A stretch of DNA of 64,000 nucleotides, taken from the NCBI GenBank assembly GCA_001464955.1, contig LNEM01000030.1:434001-498000 (forward strand), in the 5' to 3' direction. Shown piece by piece: positions 49,810 to 60,908 of the stretch; position 1 is the stretch's first letter; each line of letters begins with the position of its first letter. Source of the stretch: Rhizobiales bacterium Ga0077537 (GTDB lineage Bacteria; Pseudomonadota; Alphaproteobacteria; Rhizobiales; Hyphomicrobiaceae). Made by a program: the position numbers and the translations under genes. Under the pieces are notes generated by a model. It was not told where the DNA came from and searched no databases. It saw nothing but the letters and a program-made list of their open reading frames with translations.

Positions 49810-51453
49810 ATGGTGGTGCAATGGCGCTACCTGCCTCATCTGGTGCTCCCCGTGAAGATAAAGAAGATCGAGCTGAGGGACGGCTACAAGCGCTTCCACC
49901 ACCTCACTATTGATCTAGGCGAGGCGCCCCGCAGAATCGTTGCCTTGGTGGGGCCCAACGGATGCGGCAAGAGCAGCGTGCTCGACGGCATCATGCTCCG
50001 CATGGGCAACGTTGGCAGCAAGGGGGGGCGCGACCAAGGTTATCATTCCATGTTCGGGACGCCCTATCAGGCGTCCAACTCAATCTTTATCGAGCTGGAA
50101 AATGGCTCAGTCAACGAAGTGCTCGCCGAGCGGAAACGGTCCGGCAAGAGAGCCACTATGCTCTCCTTCCGGAGTTCGTACCGCTATAACAATCAAGTCA
50201 AAGTCTCGGCGGTGCAAGCCACTAACCCAATCGCTCAGAACAACTATGGCGCGTCAGTGGCCGGGGACCTGGATGAAAAGATGGAGGAAAACTACCGGCG
50301 CCTGCACGCGAAGTACAACCATTATCGTGACAGCACCGACAGTAAGCCTAGTGAGGCGAAGGCTAAGATAATCGGTGACCTCAACAAATCGCTGACAACG
50401 TGCCTCGATATAGAGATCGAAAACCTTGGCAACATCGAAGCGAACCAGGGGACGCTGTACTTCAAGAAAGCTGACCATCCCAAACCCTTCGAGTTTAATG
50501 TGCTGTCGTCCGGCGAGAAGGAAGTCATTGACATCCTGCTCGACCTCTACCTGCGCCAAGAAGATTACGACGATACAATCTTCCTGATCGACGAACCCGA
50601 GCTGCACATCAGTAGCGCCATTCAGCGCAAATTGCTCATCGAGATCAATCGATTAATTGGCCCCAACTGCCAGTTATGGGTCACCACACATAGCATCGGG
50701 TTCCTGCGCGCGCTGCAGGAGGACCTCGAGAGCCAATGCCAAATCATCGAATTCAAGCCCGGAATTCGTTACGCCGCAGAAAACATCACACTGAGACCGA
50801 TCAAGCCAACCGTACAGGTCTGGCGCGACATCTTCGAAACCGCACTCGACGACCTCGCCAAGCTAGTAAGCCCTAGACGCATCATCTACTGCGAGGGACG
50901 TGCGGAACCGGGCCCCAGCGGGCGGGAGCGAGGTATGGATGCGTTGGTGCTCAATGAAGTCTTCGGAGCCAGCCGTCCTAGCACACAGTTCGTCTCCAGC
51001 GGGGGCAACACTGAGCCTGACCAGCGCAGCGCGATCGCATTGTCGATCCTGTCCAAGGTGTTTCCGTCTGTCGAGATTTACGTCTTGAAGGACCGCGACA
51101 TCGTGTCGGGGCGACGGGCCACTGAGCAGGATCGACAGCGGTACCTTAAGGAGAACGAAGACTCTCACCGCGTGCTTAAGCGCTTCGAAATCGAGAACTA
51201 CTTGTTCGACGAGGAGGTTATCAAGGCCTATTGTGCCAGCGAGGGTCTGATGTTTGACGCCGCGAAGTACGGCTCACTGGTGAGCAATATCGTCGACGAC
51301 GACGTGAAGCAGTTGACCGGCGCGATCAAGAAGGTCTGCGGCATCGACACGTCGATTTCGGCAGAGCGGTTTAAAATAAACCTCGCCAAGGCCATCAAGC
51401 CCGGCATGGTAGTCTACGAAGAGCTAGAGGCGTGCATCTTTCAGCGGCAGTAA
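49810..51453 (+). CDS. ABC/OLD-type ATPase fused to a TOPRIM/DUF4435-like region, candidate defence gene
   Basis: 547 residues from the ATG at 49810; a GTG at 49852 (VKIKKIELRDGYKRF) may be the true start, and an ATG at 49600 would add 70 residues. The ATPase has Walker A GPNGCGKS (48-55), signature LSSGEKE (232-238), Walker B FLIDEPELHI (258-267) and H-loop TTHS (292-295). The C-terminal third has TOPRIM-like IIYCEGRAE (358-366), LKDRD (426-430) and a DUF4435-like IENYLFDEEVIKAYC. OLD, GajA and PARIS AriA/AriB proteins share this pairing; the single chain resembles a merged PARIS or OLD protein. Lower G+C (48% and 55% in two 60-base rows) and codons such as CTA, TTA and AGA suggest transfer. 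It stands alone. Confidence 0.65.
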   Translation: MVVQWRYLPHLVLPVKIKKIELRDGYKRFHHLTIDLGEAPRRIVALVGPNGCGKSSVLDGIMLRMGNVGSKGGRDQGYHSMFGTPYQASNSIFIELENGSVNEVLAERKRSGKRATMLSFRSSYRYNNQVKVSAVQATNPIAQNNYGASVAGDLDEKMEENYRRLHAKYNHYRDSTDSKPSEAKAKIIGDLNKSLTTCLDIEIENLGNIEANQGTLYFKKADHPKPFEFNVLSSGEKEVIDILLDLYLRQEDYDDTIFLIDEPELHISSAIQRKLLIEINRLIGPNCQLWVTTHSIGFLRALQEDLESQCQIIEFKPGIRYAAENITLRPIKPTVQVWRDIFETALDDLAKLVSPRRIIYCEGRAEPGPSGRERGMDALVLNEVFGASRPSTQFVSSGGNTEPDQRSAIALSILSKVFPSVEIYVLKDRDIVSGRRATEQDRQRYLKENEDSHRVLKRFEIENYLFDEEVIKAYCASEGLMFDAAKYGSLVSNIVDDDVKQLTGAIKKVCGIDTSISAERFKINLAKAIKPGMVVYEELEACIFQRQ

Positions 51454-51703
51454 GCCCTAGGCGGACGCGGTCCCTACAATTCCAGACGTGAACGTTGTCG
51501 CTCACAGCGTCGCCACCCGCTGTTACCGCCATGACGGCTTCTGTATAAATCACCACGTCGCCTGAGCCCCGCCCGGACCTTGGCCCCAACGCTGCCTCCC
51601 CCTCGCCCTTGCGGCCCCGCTCGGCGCCAGCCGCGCTTTCCATCAGCAGCCGCACGGCATCCGGTTTCTGGCCAAGACGGACAAATGCAGACCACAACGA
51701 CAA
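51454..51703. other. region after the ATPase gene, no gene seen
   Basis: 250 bp with high G+C return. A minus-strand reading (RLLMESAAGAERG) lacks family sequence. Bases 51615-51653 resemble part of the 3' end of holA at about 52916-52955, including an identical TCCATCAGCAGCCGC. Otherwise I see nothing in it. Confidence 0.45.
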
Positions 51704-51729
51704 AAAGGGCCGCTCGCAAGCGGCCCTTT
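51704..51729 (-). terminator. intrinsic terminator of the outer-membrane barrel gene
   Basis: Arms AAAGGGCCGCT (51704-51714) and AGCGGCCCTTT (51719-51729), 11-bp stem with a CGCA loop. Read leftward it continues TTTTTG, so it ends the minus-strand gene that stops at 51760; it may also stop the ATPase gene. Confidence 0.85.
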
Positions 51730-51759
51730 CAAAAACAGCGATCGAATGCTCGGCGCGTC

Positions 51760-52542
51760 TCAGAACCTGACGTTCAGCTTCGTGGTGATGGTATCCAGCT
51801 CCAGTTCGCGCGTACCGGTGGTGAGAATACCGCCCAGCAGCAGACCAGTGCTTTCTGACTTGAGATCATGGCGCATGTATTCGAGCGCCACGCTCATGCC
51901 CGGCGCAAATGCCCATTCGCCGCCGACGCCAAAGGCAATACCGTCCATGATATCATTCTGCGAGCCGTTGAGCGCGATGGGCAGACCCGGAATGGCAGCA
52001 GAAATCGTGTGCGTGTGGGTGACGCTGGCAACCGACCAGCCCAGAACTCCATAAACCATGTATTTGTCGAACGCGACGCCGGCGCGACCGGACAAGGTCG
52101 CAAGCCAGTTGGCCTCTGTCGTGCACCGCGAGCCGATCAGCCCTGGAGGCGCACCCAGGCCCCCGGCCAGCGTTTCGATGCCGAAGCAATCGCCGCCGGA
52201 ACCTTCGATGCCGCTGCCGGTGCCGGCAAGTTCGACGCCAAGAACCATGGAGCCGAATTGCCTCCGTGCGCCGATCTGCAAACCACCGATGAAGCCATCG
52301 GCATCGTACGTCGAGGAGAGCCCGCTCGGAAGAAGCGGCCCAAGCGTCGGAAGGTTTTCGGTGACCGTGGAGTCGGCGGTACCATAACCGATATGACCGC
52401 CGAAATAGCCGCCGGACCAGTTGGGCATGCTGACGACCGGGTCATCCTTGACGGACCCGTACGATCCTCCGTCGGCAATGACGGCCGTCGCCATCATCGT
52501 GCTGATTGCTGCCGCACCAAGTCCGGTGAGGATCGTCTTCAT
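51760..52542 (-). CDS. outer-membrane beta-barrel protein, Omp25/31-like
   Basis: 260 residues with a signal peptide (MKTILTGLGAAAISTMMATA, cleavage near VIADG). The motif WSGGYFGGHIGYG opens the barrel as in Omp25/Omp31 family proteins; alternating hydrophobic strands follow, and the last strand ends in LNVRF with the C-terminal Phe recognised by BAM. Two Cys (CFGIE and SRCTT) may pair in a loop. Likely an eight-stranded surface or structural barrel. A CtrA-type box lies 117 bp upstream. Confidence 0.85.
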   Translation of the reverse strand: MKTILTGLGAAAISTMMATAVIADGGSYGSVKDDPVVSMPNWSGGYFGGHIGYGTADSTVTENLPTLGPLLPSGLSSTYDADGFIGGLQIGARRQFGSMVLGVELAGTGSGIEGSGGDCFGIETLAGGLGAPPGLIGSRCTTEANWLATLSGRAGVAFDKYMVYGVLGWSVASVTHTHTISAAIPGLPIALNGSQNDIMDGIAFGVGGEWAFAPGMSVALEYMRHDLKSESTGLLLGGILTTGTRELELDTITTKLNVRF

Positions 52543-52892
52543 GCTGCTTGCCCCCGTAGGTCCGTTGATTTTTGTTTCTTGAACACGAAGCGAACCCGGA
52601 TCACCCGAGCAGCCGCTTCAGTCGGCGCCAGGTCCAAAAAATTGGACAGAGCACCGCGTTAAGAAATTATTAACGGTAGCTACGTAGCTGATTCGTGATC
52701 CACGTCTCAAATATTCAACTCGGTATTTCAACGGGCATCGCGTAATGGATCTAGCCGCGACAAGGTATGTTGGACGGATGATCGGAAGGCTGATTAAGTA
52801 GATGTTCGGGTGTATCGTGCTCTGAAACCAAAAGCATACGCCGCCGGACGAGCCGCTTCAGTGCGCGAAAACAGGGGCGGATTTCAATCCCC
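52543..52892. other. low-G+C intergenic region upstream of the barrel gene
   Basis: 350 bp between the divergently placed 3' end of holA and the barrel gene start. A/T-rich for this genome (about 52640-52830), with a TTAA-N7-TTAA box and possible promoter sequences for the barrel gene. No open reading frame of note. Confidence 0.6.
52659..52673. promoter_or_regulatory. CtrA-type binding box
   Basis: TTAA (52659-52662), seven bases (GAAATTA), TTAA (52670-52673): a perfect match to the CtrA full-site consensus TTAA-N7-TTAA, 117 bp upstream of the barrel start. CtrA controls several cell-cycle and envelope genes in alphaproteobacteria; binding here is inferred. Confidence 0.5.
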
Positions 52893-53939
52893 CTACCGCC
52901 CCCGCGCTCCGGCAGCCCCGCTCCGCGCCAGCCGGGCGATCTCCATCAGCAGCCGCTCGGCGAGCGCCACTTCGTCGGCGGCCGTTGTCCGCGATCCCCG
53001 GACGGCGTCCTGGATGCGCGTGAGCGCGGCCGTGGCGAGTGGCACCGTCCAGACGCGACATTGCCGCTCCATGGCGAACCGGACCTTCGGCGGCAACGGC
53101 GGCCGCGAGGCGCGCAGCACGTCGTCGACGGATCGGCCCGCATCGACCGCCGCCCGGCACTTGTGCAGCCGCTGGAAATGGCGCTCGGCGGCCAGCATGA
53201 TCGATTGCGCGCTCTCCCCACTGGCGAGCGCCCGGTCCGAGGCGCTGAGCGCGGCCGCCGTATCGCCGGTAGCGGCAGCCGAAATGATCGTGTCGACGGC
53301 AAGCTCCGAGGCGTCGCCGACGATCGCCTCCACGTCGTCCGCCTCGATCCGCGCCTTGCCGTGCGTGTAGAGGATCAGCTTGTCCACCTCCGCCCGCGAG
53401 AGCACGCGATCCGCGCCGAGACGCGCCAGAAGCTCCTGCCGCGCGTCGGGGGAAATGTCGCGCCGCGCCTCCTTCAGCATGTCGTCGACGAGCCCTTCGA
53501 GCGAAACGCCCTCGTCCGGGTAGCAGGGGATCGCCGCCGCGTTCGCACTTTTCTCGAACAGGGCCCGCACCTTGTCGTCGGGCCGCACGTTGCCGGCCTC
53601 GACGATCAGCCAGCCGGCGAGCCCGCCGCCTTCGACCAGCGGCTGCAGCGCGGTGACGTTGATGCGCCGCCCGGTGCTCGCCCGCACCACCTTCGCGCCG
53701 CCGAACATCGGCACGGTGAGAAGCTCGGTCGCGAGCCGGTCGGGATCGCCTTCGAGGTCGGCGTCATCGAGGCGGAGCACCTCGCCGGCGGGCTTGTCAC
53801 GCTCGGCGAGCTTGCGCGCCAGCATCTCGGCCCGCTCGCTGACGAGCCCCGCATCGGGCCCATACAACAGGAACGCCCGCAACTTGCCGTCGGGCTTTGC
53901 GAGTAAGCTATTGGCCTGATGTGCTTTTATTGCGACCAT
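52893..53939 (-). CDS. holA: DNA polymerase III subunit delta
   Basis: 348 residues. It starts MVAIKAHQANSLLAKPDGKL and has FLLYGPDAGLVSERAEMLAR, the degenerate AAA+ nucleotide site of delta, then FGGAKVVRAS and the three-helix C-terminal domain. Delta opens the beta clamp as part of the clamp loader. It lies 81 bp downstream of lptE on the same strand; leuS-lptE-holA is a common alphaproteobacterial order, often followed by parBA, which here are 7 kb away. Confidence 0.93.
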   Translation of the reverse strand: MVAIKAHQANSLLAKPDGKLRAFLLYGPDAGLVSERAEMLARKLAERDKPAGEVLRLDDADLEGDPDRLATELLTVPMFGGAKVVRASTGRRINVTALQPLVEGGGLAGWLIVEAGNVRPDDKVRALFEKSANAAAIPCYPDEGVSLEGLVDDMLKEARRDISPDARQELLARLGADRVLSRAEVDKLILYTHGKARIEADDVEAIVGDASELAVDTIISAAATGDTAAALSASDRALASGESAQSIMLAAERHFQRLHKCRAAVDAGRSVDDVLRASRPPLPPKVRFAMERQCRVWTVPLATAALTRIQDAVRGSRTTAADEVALAERLLMEIARLARSGAAGARGR

Positions 53940-54020
53940 GTCGCCTCTCGTGTGGGCGAGCGAGACGCCCCGTCGTCAGCGTGGAGGCCATGTCGCGTCA
54001 GCGCCGAACCTCGATGCGGT

Positions 54021-54573
54021 TCAGGTCTGGCTGCGCGACAGAATGGCGGCGAGCCGCGTCTTGATATCGTCCGCGACCGACCGCGCCGCGCGATTCTCGG
54101 CGTCCTCTCGGGCCCTGACGTTGGAATAGATCTGCTGGAACCGCTCGAACCCGGCCCGCCCATGGCTGACGCCCTGCGCCACGATCTGCTTGTCGCTGAT
54201 CCGGATCAGCCGATAGGTGGCGTCTAGCGAATAAACTTGGCTCAGCGCCTCGCCGGTGCTTTTCACCAGCGTCGAACCGATCGACTCCCGGATCGTGATG
54301 TCGAGGCGGTACTCGGGCTTGGCCGGCAACCCACCGCCCGTGTTCTGGAAGATGAGTTCGTTCCGGATTCGCTGCCCGACGCGGCTCGGGATCGTGGTGA
54401 CATCCACGGCCGCGAGCTTGTCTTGGACATTCACGCCCGACGTCGTCGGACCGTAGAGCGGCTGAAAGCCATCCGACCCCGCGCAACCGCTGAGGACCGC
54501 GCCGATCAGTGTGACGAGCGTCGCGCGTCGAAAAGCACCGACAAATCGGTGTCCTCCGGCCGCCTGACGCGTT

Positions 54574-54587
<14 letters not shown>
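54021..54587 (-). CDS. lptE: LPS-assembly lipoprotein LptE
   Basis: 188 residues from the ATG at 54585-54587, overlapping leuS by 14 bases. A lipoprotein signal peptide ends in the lipobox LSGC, and GFQPLYG follows directly, the hallmark of Lpt[21 protein letters not shown] and AEPSLF-like strands make the alpha/beta fold. LptE plugs the LptD barrel and delivers lipopolysaccharide to the cell surface. It sits between leuS and holA, as is usual. Confidence 0.9.
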
Positions 54588-57255
<2,668 letters not shown>

Positions 57256-57406
57256 GGATCGTCCAGCATGGATGCCTGTGTTTGGGGCGGTAATGCGGCC
57301 TAACCGCCCCTCGGGTCAAGGCTCCCCCGCACGAAGGTGGCGCCGTGGGTCTCGACAGGAGCCGGTCCCCGCGACATCTTCGGCGGGCGGCGACGGGCGC
57401 AGCGGC

Positions 57407-57422
57407 TGTTCCACGTGAATCG
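57407..57422. other. degenerate parS-like sequence
   Basis: TGTTCCACGTGAATCG, 13 of 16 matches to TGTTTCACGTGAAACA, in the leuS-sirtuin gap. It keeps the CACGTGAA centre but may not bind ParB well. Confidence 0.3.
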
Positions 57423-57476
57423 CCCCTGCAACCCGGTATCGCGCGCCCGATGTTGCCGAGGGAGGGGGAACCGGCC

Positions 57477-58223
57477 ATGTCCGCGGTCGACGAACTGAAG
57501 CGCCTGATCGAGCGGGCCGGCCGCATCGTGGCGTTCACGGGAGCCGGCATCTCGACCGAGAGCGGCATTCCGGATTTCCGCTCGCCCGGCGGCATCTGGA
57601 CCAAATACCGCCCCATCGAGTTCTCGGACTTCCTCGCCTCCGAGGAGATGCGCCGCGAGAGCTGGCGCCGCAAGTTCGCGACCGACGCGACGATGCGCGC
57701 CGCCGAGCCCAACGCCGGCCACCGGGCGCTGGCCCGGCTTGCGGAGGACGGCAAGCTCGTCGCGATCATCACCCAGAACATCGACGGCCTGCATCAGGCC
57801 TCCGGCGTTCCCGACGACAGGGTGATCGAGCTGCATGGCAATGCAACCTACGCCGCCTGCCTCGATTGTGGCCGCCGGCACGAGCTGGCCTGGGTGAAGC
57901 AGATCTTCGACGTCGACGAGACCCTTCCGAAGTGCATGGCGTGCGGTGGCATCCTGAAGACGGCGACCATCTCGTTCGGCCAGGCCATGCCCGAGGCGGC
58001 CATGGAGCGCGCCTACGAGGTCACCCGCGAGGCCGACCTGATGATCACGCTAGGCTCGTCGCTGGTCGTCTACCCGGCGGCGAGCTTTCCGGTCATGGCG
58101 AAGCGCCTAGGCGCGAAATATGTGATCGTCAACCGCGAGCCGACGGATCAGGACCAGATCGCCGACCTTGTCATCAACGCCGAGATCGGCGCCACCATGA
58201 GCAAGGCCGTCGGCGTGAACTGA
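57477..58223 (+). CDS. NAD-dependent protein deacylase, sirtuin family
   Basis: 248 residues from the ATG at 57477, with GGGAGGGGGAA upstream. Sirtuin motifs: GAGISTESGIPDFRSPGGIW for NAD, TQNIDGLHQASG, and VIELHGN with the catalytic His. A four-Cys zinc site is formed by CLDCGRRHEL and CMACGG. It removes acyl groups from lysines using NAD. Class is not settled; the AGI-type sequence fits class II or III. YggS follows at 58332. Confidence 0.9.
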   Translation: MSAVDELKRLIERAGRIVAFTGAGISTESGIPDFRSPGGIWTKYRPIEFSDFLASEEMRRESWRRKFATDATMRAAEPNAGHRALARLAEDGKLVAIITQNIDGLHQASGVPDDRVIELHGNATYAACLDCGRRHELAWVKQIFDVDETLPKCMACGGILKTATISFGQAMPEAAMERAYEVTREADLMITLGSSLVVYPAASFPVMAKRLGAKYVIVNREPTDQDQIADLVINAEIGATMSKAVGVN

Positions 58224-58331
58224 TCTCGGACCGACGTGAGGCTGCGATCCCGTTGCGCGTTACCCGTCGAGCCATCATGGTGGGAGTGTGCCGAAGCCGC
58301 CTGCCAGACCGGATATGACGCCGTGCCCGAA

Positions 58332-59003
58332 ATGCCTGCCGACACCCCAGCTGCCCGCCTCTCAGCCGTCCGCGACCGCGTTGCCGCCGCCGCCCGTGAG
58401 GCCGGTCGCGATCCCGCAGCGGTGACGCTCGTCGCGGTCTCGAAAACCTTCGATGCCGACCACATTCGCCCCGTTCTCGAGGCCGGCCAGCGCGTCTTCG
58501 GCGAGAACCGCGTTCAGGAGGCCAAGGCCAAATGGCCGGGGCTGAAGGCCGATTTCGCTAACGTCGAACTGCATCTGATCGGCCCCCTGCAATCCAACAA
58601 GGCGCGTGAGGCCGTCGAGCTGTTCGATGTCATCCACACCGTCGACCGCCCGAAGATCGCCCACACGCTGGCCGCCGAGATGGCCCGGGTCGGCCGCCGG
58701 CCGCGCCTTTTCGTCGAGGTGAACACCGGCGAGGAGCCGCAGAAGGCCGGCGCCCTCCCTCGCGAGGCCGCCGAGCTGGTCCGCCTCGCCCGCGACGAAC
58801 TGGGCCTTCCGGTGGTGGGCCTCATGTGCATTCCGCCCGTCGATGAGGAACCGGCACTGCACTTCGCACTTCTCGCCAAGCTCGCGAAGGAACTCGGCAT
58901 CGCCGAGCTCTCCATGGGCATGAGCGCCGACTACGAGACGGCCGTGAACCTCGGCGCCACCTGCGTTCGCGTCGGCTCCGCCATCTTTGGCCATCGCGGC
59001 TGA
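58332..59003 (+). CDS. YggS family pyridoxal-phosphate homeostasis protein
   Basis: 223 residues from the ATG at 58332; a GTG at 58323 is an alternative. TLVAVSKTFDADHIRPVLEA has the PLP lysine (VSKT), FGENRVQEAKAKW and HLIGPLQSNKAREAV follow, and SMGMSADYETAVNLGATCVR is the signature. The family binds PLP and keeps B6 and amino acid pools balanced. The gap to the sirtuin gene is about 100 bp. Confidence 0.93.
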   Translation: MPADTPAARLSAVRDRVAAAAREAGRDPAAVTLVAVSKTFDADHIRPVLEAGQRVFGENRVQEAKAKWPGLKADFANVELHLIGPLQSNKAREAVELFDVIHTVDRPKIAHTLAAEMARVGRRPRLFVEVNTGEEPQKAGALPREAAELVRLARDELGLPVVGLMCIPPVDEEPALHFALLAKLAKELGIAELSMGMSADYETAVNLGATCVRVGSAIFGHRG

Positions 59004-59164
59004 CGCGTGCGGACCAGCGGCAGTTTGGTTCAATCCACAGGGCTTCGCCGCTTTTGTGCCGCACGGGCTGCTAAGATCAGGCCGAGTTTGATTCGGCGCC
59101 TGATGCGCCCAGCGTCCTTCCGTCTCGTATCCGCGTCCGGCGCTGCTCGAGAGCGGAGAGACCC

Positions 59165-60079
59165 ATGGCCGACGGCAGTGGCAAGCCGGAGAGCATTCGA
59201 CGTCAGGCTGATGCGGCGGCAGCCGATGCGGCCGCCGAGGCGCGCGCGGAAGTCCTGGATGCTGCCGGCGTCGAGGTGCCGGTCAAGCGCCATCCCCGCG
59301 CGTCGAAAGCAGTCAAGGGCGGTCTCGAGTGGCATGAGTTCCAGGTCAACGTCTGGATCACCGATCTCAACTCGATCGAGTTCGGCATCTATCGCCACAG
59401 CCGCAACAAGGCGAAGTCACGGCAGTTCACCTCCGACATGGACATCTACGCCGAGGTGACCGAGAACGGCGAGCGGACGGGCCTGATCGGCTATCGCGAG
59501 GACCTCTGGAAGAAACAGGCCGGCCTCGAGCGCCGTCTCGTGATGAAGCTCTTCAACGAGAGCCTCAACTGGCGCGCCTCCATGGACCTCATGATCGGCC
59601 GCTCCCTCCAGCACACCATCGGAGCGCGCGGCGAGCCGGTCACCACCTACGCGGTCAACATCGGCAGCCACGAGTACGTGGTCATGCTCGAGCGCTCAGC
59701 CAACAAGTGGCCGCTTCTGCCCGAGAATTTCTCGTTCTTCATCATGGACAACGGCGAGCCGCGTTTCTATCGGCTGCGCCGCACGCTGCTGAACCTGGGC
59801 GGCGACTACATCCTGCTGGATGAGCGGGATCGCGAGGTCGGCCACGTCGATGGCCGCGTCGTCACGATCGGCGGCTACTGGGATTGCCGCATCCGGGCCG
59901 ACCATGCGAGTTCGCAGCTCGTCATGGTGCTCCAGATGTTCTGCGGCATGCTGGTCTTCAATCGCGGCGCGCGGCGTCACGTGAAGCGCATTTATCGCGA
60001 CGTGCTGAACGGCGCCCACGTGCCGAAGATCCAGCGCCAGGAATCGGACCTCTACATGAACCCGCGCCGGGTCCGCTGA
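59165..60079 (+). CDS. conserved protein of unknown function, possibly LURP-one/Tubby-like fold
   Basis: 304 residues, no signal peptide. The N-terminal 40 residues are Ala-rich and charged; then ASKAVKGGLEWHEFQVNVWI begins a conserved body with ATHER-like beta segments and many Arg/Lys (RHSRNKAKSRQF). The segment GGDYILLDERDREVGHVDGR, followed by VVTIGGYWDCRI, has the strand-turn-strand pattern of LURP-one-related barrels, which bind membranes or lipids. I do not recognise a named family; this fold is a suggestion. It lies between YggS and radC, the latter convergent. Confidence 0.6.
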   Translation: MADGSGKPESIRRQADAAAADAAAEARAEVLDAAGVEVPVKRHPRASKAVKGGLEWHEFQVNVWITDLNSIEFGIYRHSRNKAKSRQFTSDMDIYAEVTENGERTGLIGYREDLWKKQAGLERRLVMKLFNESLNWRASMDLMIGRSLQHTIGARGEPVTTYAVNIGSHEYVVMLERSANKWPLLPENFSFFIMDNGEPRFYRLRRTLLNLGGDYILLDERDREVGHVDGRVVTIGGYWDCRIRADHASSQLVMVLQMFCGMLVFNRGARRHVKRIYRDVLNGAHVPKIQRQESDLYMNPRRVR

Positions 60080-60086
60080 CGGCGCG

Positions 60087-60896
60087 CTACATCATCTTGA
60101 GGGCTTTCAGGCTGGCGTGACCGTTGCGGCCGACGATGATGTGGTCGTGGATCGTCACGCCGAGCGGCTGCGCCGCCGCCACGATCATGCGTGTCATGTC
60201 CACGTCCGCCCGCGACGGCGTCGGGTCGCCCGATGGGTGGTTGTGGACCAGAATGAGCGCGGTCGCGGACAGCTCCAGCGCGCGCTTCACGACCTCGCGG
60301 ACGTAGACGGGGGTATGGTCGACGGTGCCTTCCTGCTGCACCTCGTCCGCGATCAGCTGGTTCTTCTTGTCGAGAAACAGGATGCGGAAGCGCTCGCGCT
60401 CGTCGAAGCCCTGCGCGGCGCGGCAATAACTGAGCACGGCGTTCCACGAGCCGAGCACCTCCCGCTTCTTGACGTCCGCGAGCATCAGTTTCAGCGCGGC
60501 GGCCCGGATCAGCTTGATCTCGTCGACCGCCCGCTGCCCGACGCCCTCCACTTCGAGCAGCCGCTCGTTTGGAGCATTCACGACGTCGCCGAACGACCCG
60601 AAACGCGCGATCAGCCGCTTGGCCACGGGCTTCGTGTCACCACGCGGGAAGACACGAAACAGGATCATCTCGAGCATCTCGTAGTCCGCGACCGCCTCGG
60701 CGCCACCCTGCCGGAACCGCGTGCGCAGTCGTTCCCGGTGCCCAGCTTTGTCGTCGGAGCCCTTGTCGTCGGCAGGCCGGTCGGCGGCGAGTGGCACGGC
60801 CATGCCTTGCTCGAAGAAGCTGGACTGGTCAGACGCTGACGGGCCAGGCGTGCCAGCGCTGTCCCGCCCGCTTCGCTTTCCGTCGTCTGCGCCCAT
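60087..60896 (-). CDS. radC: RadC/YsxA family JAB-domain protein
   Basis: 269 residues. The N-terminal 60 residues are disordered and charged, then a helix-hairpin-helix segment ([20 protein letters not shown]) leads to the JAB/MPN domain with [20 protein letters not shown], whose His-x-His and Asp bind zinc. RadC has an unproved link to DNA repair. Its stop is 8 bp from the preceding gene's stop; map lies upstream on the same strand. Confidence 0.92.
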   Translation of the reverse strand: MGADDGKRSGRDSAGTPGPSASDQSSFFEQGMAVPLAADRPADDKGSDDKAGHRERLRTRFRQGGAEAVADYEMLEMILFRVFPRGDTKPVAKRLIARFGSFGDVVNAPNERLLEVEGVGQRAVDEIKLIRAAALKLMLADVKKREVLGSWNAVLSYCRAAQGFDERERFRILFLDKKNQLIADEVQQEGTVDHTPVYVREVVKRALELSATALILVHNHPSGDPTPSRADVDMTRMIVAAAQPLGVTIHDHIIVGRNGHASLKALKMM

Positions 60897-60908
60897 CGGG
60901 CGAATGCC

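Noticed and set aside
49268-53939. A multi-gene defence island around the ATPase gene
   Set aside because: The neighbours (adenosine kinase, outer-membrane barrel, holA) are ordinary core genes, and no second effector, transposase or integrase was found.
59977-59992. CACGTGA match at 59978 taken as a parS site
   Set aside because: Only 11 of 16 positions match and it lies inside a coding sequence.
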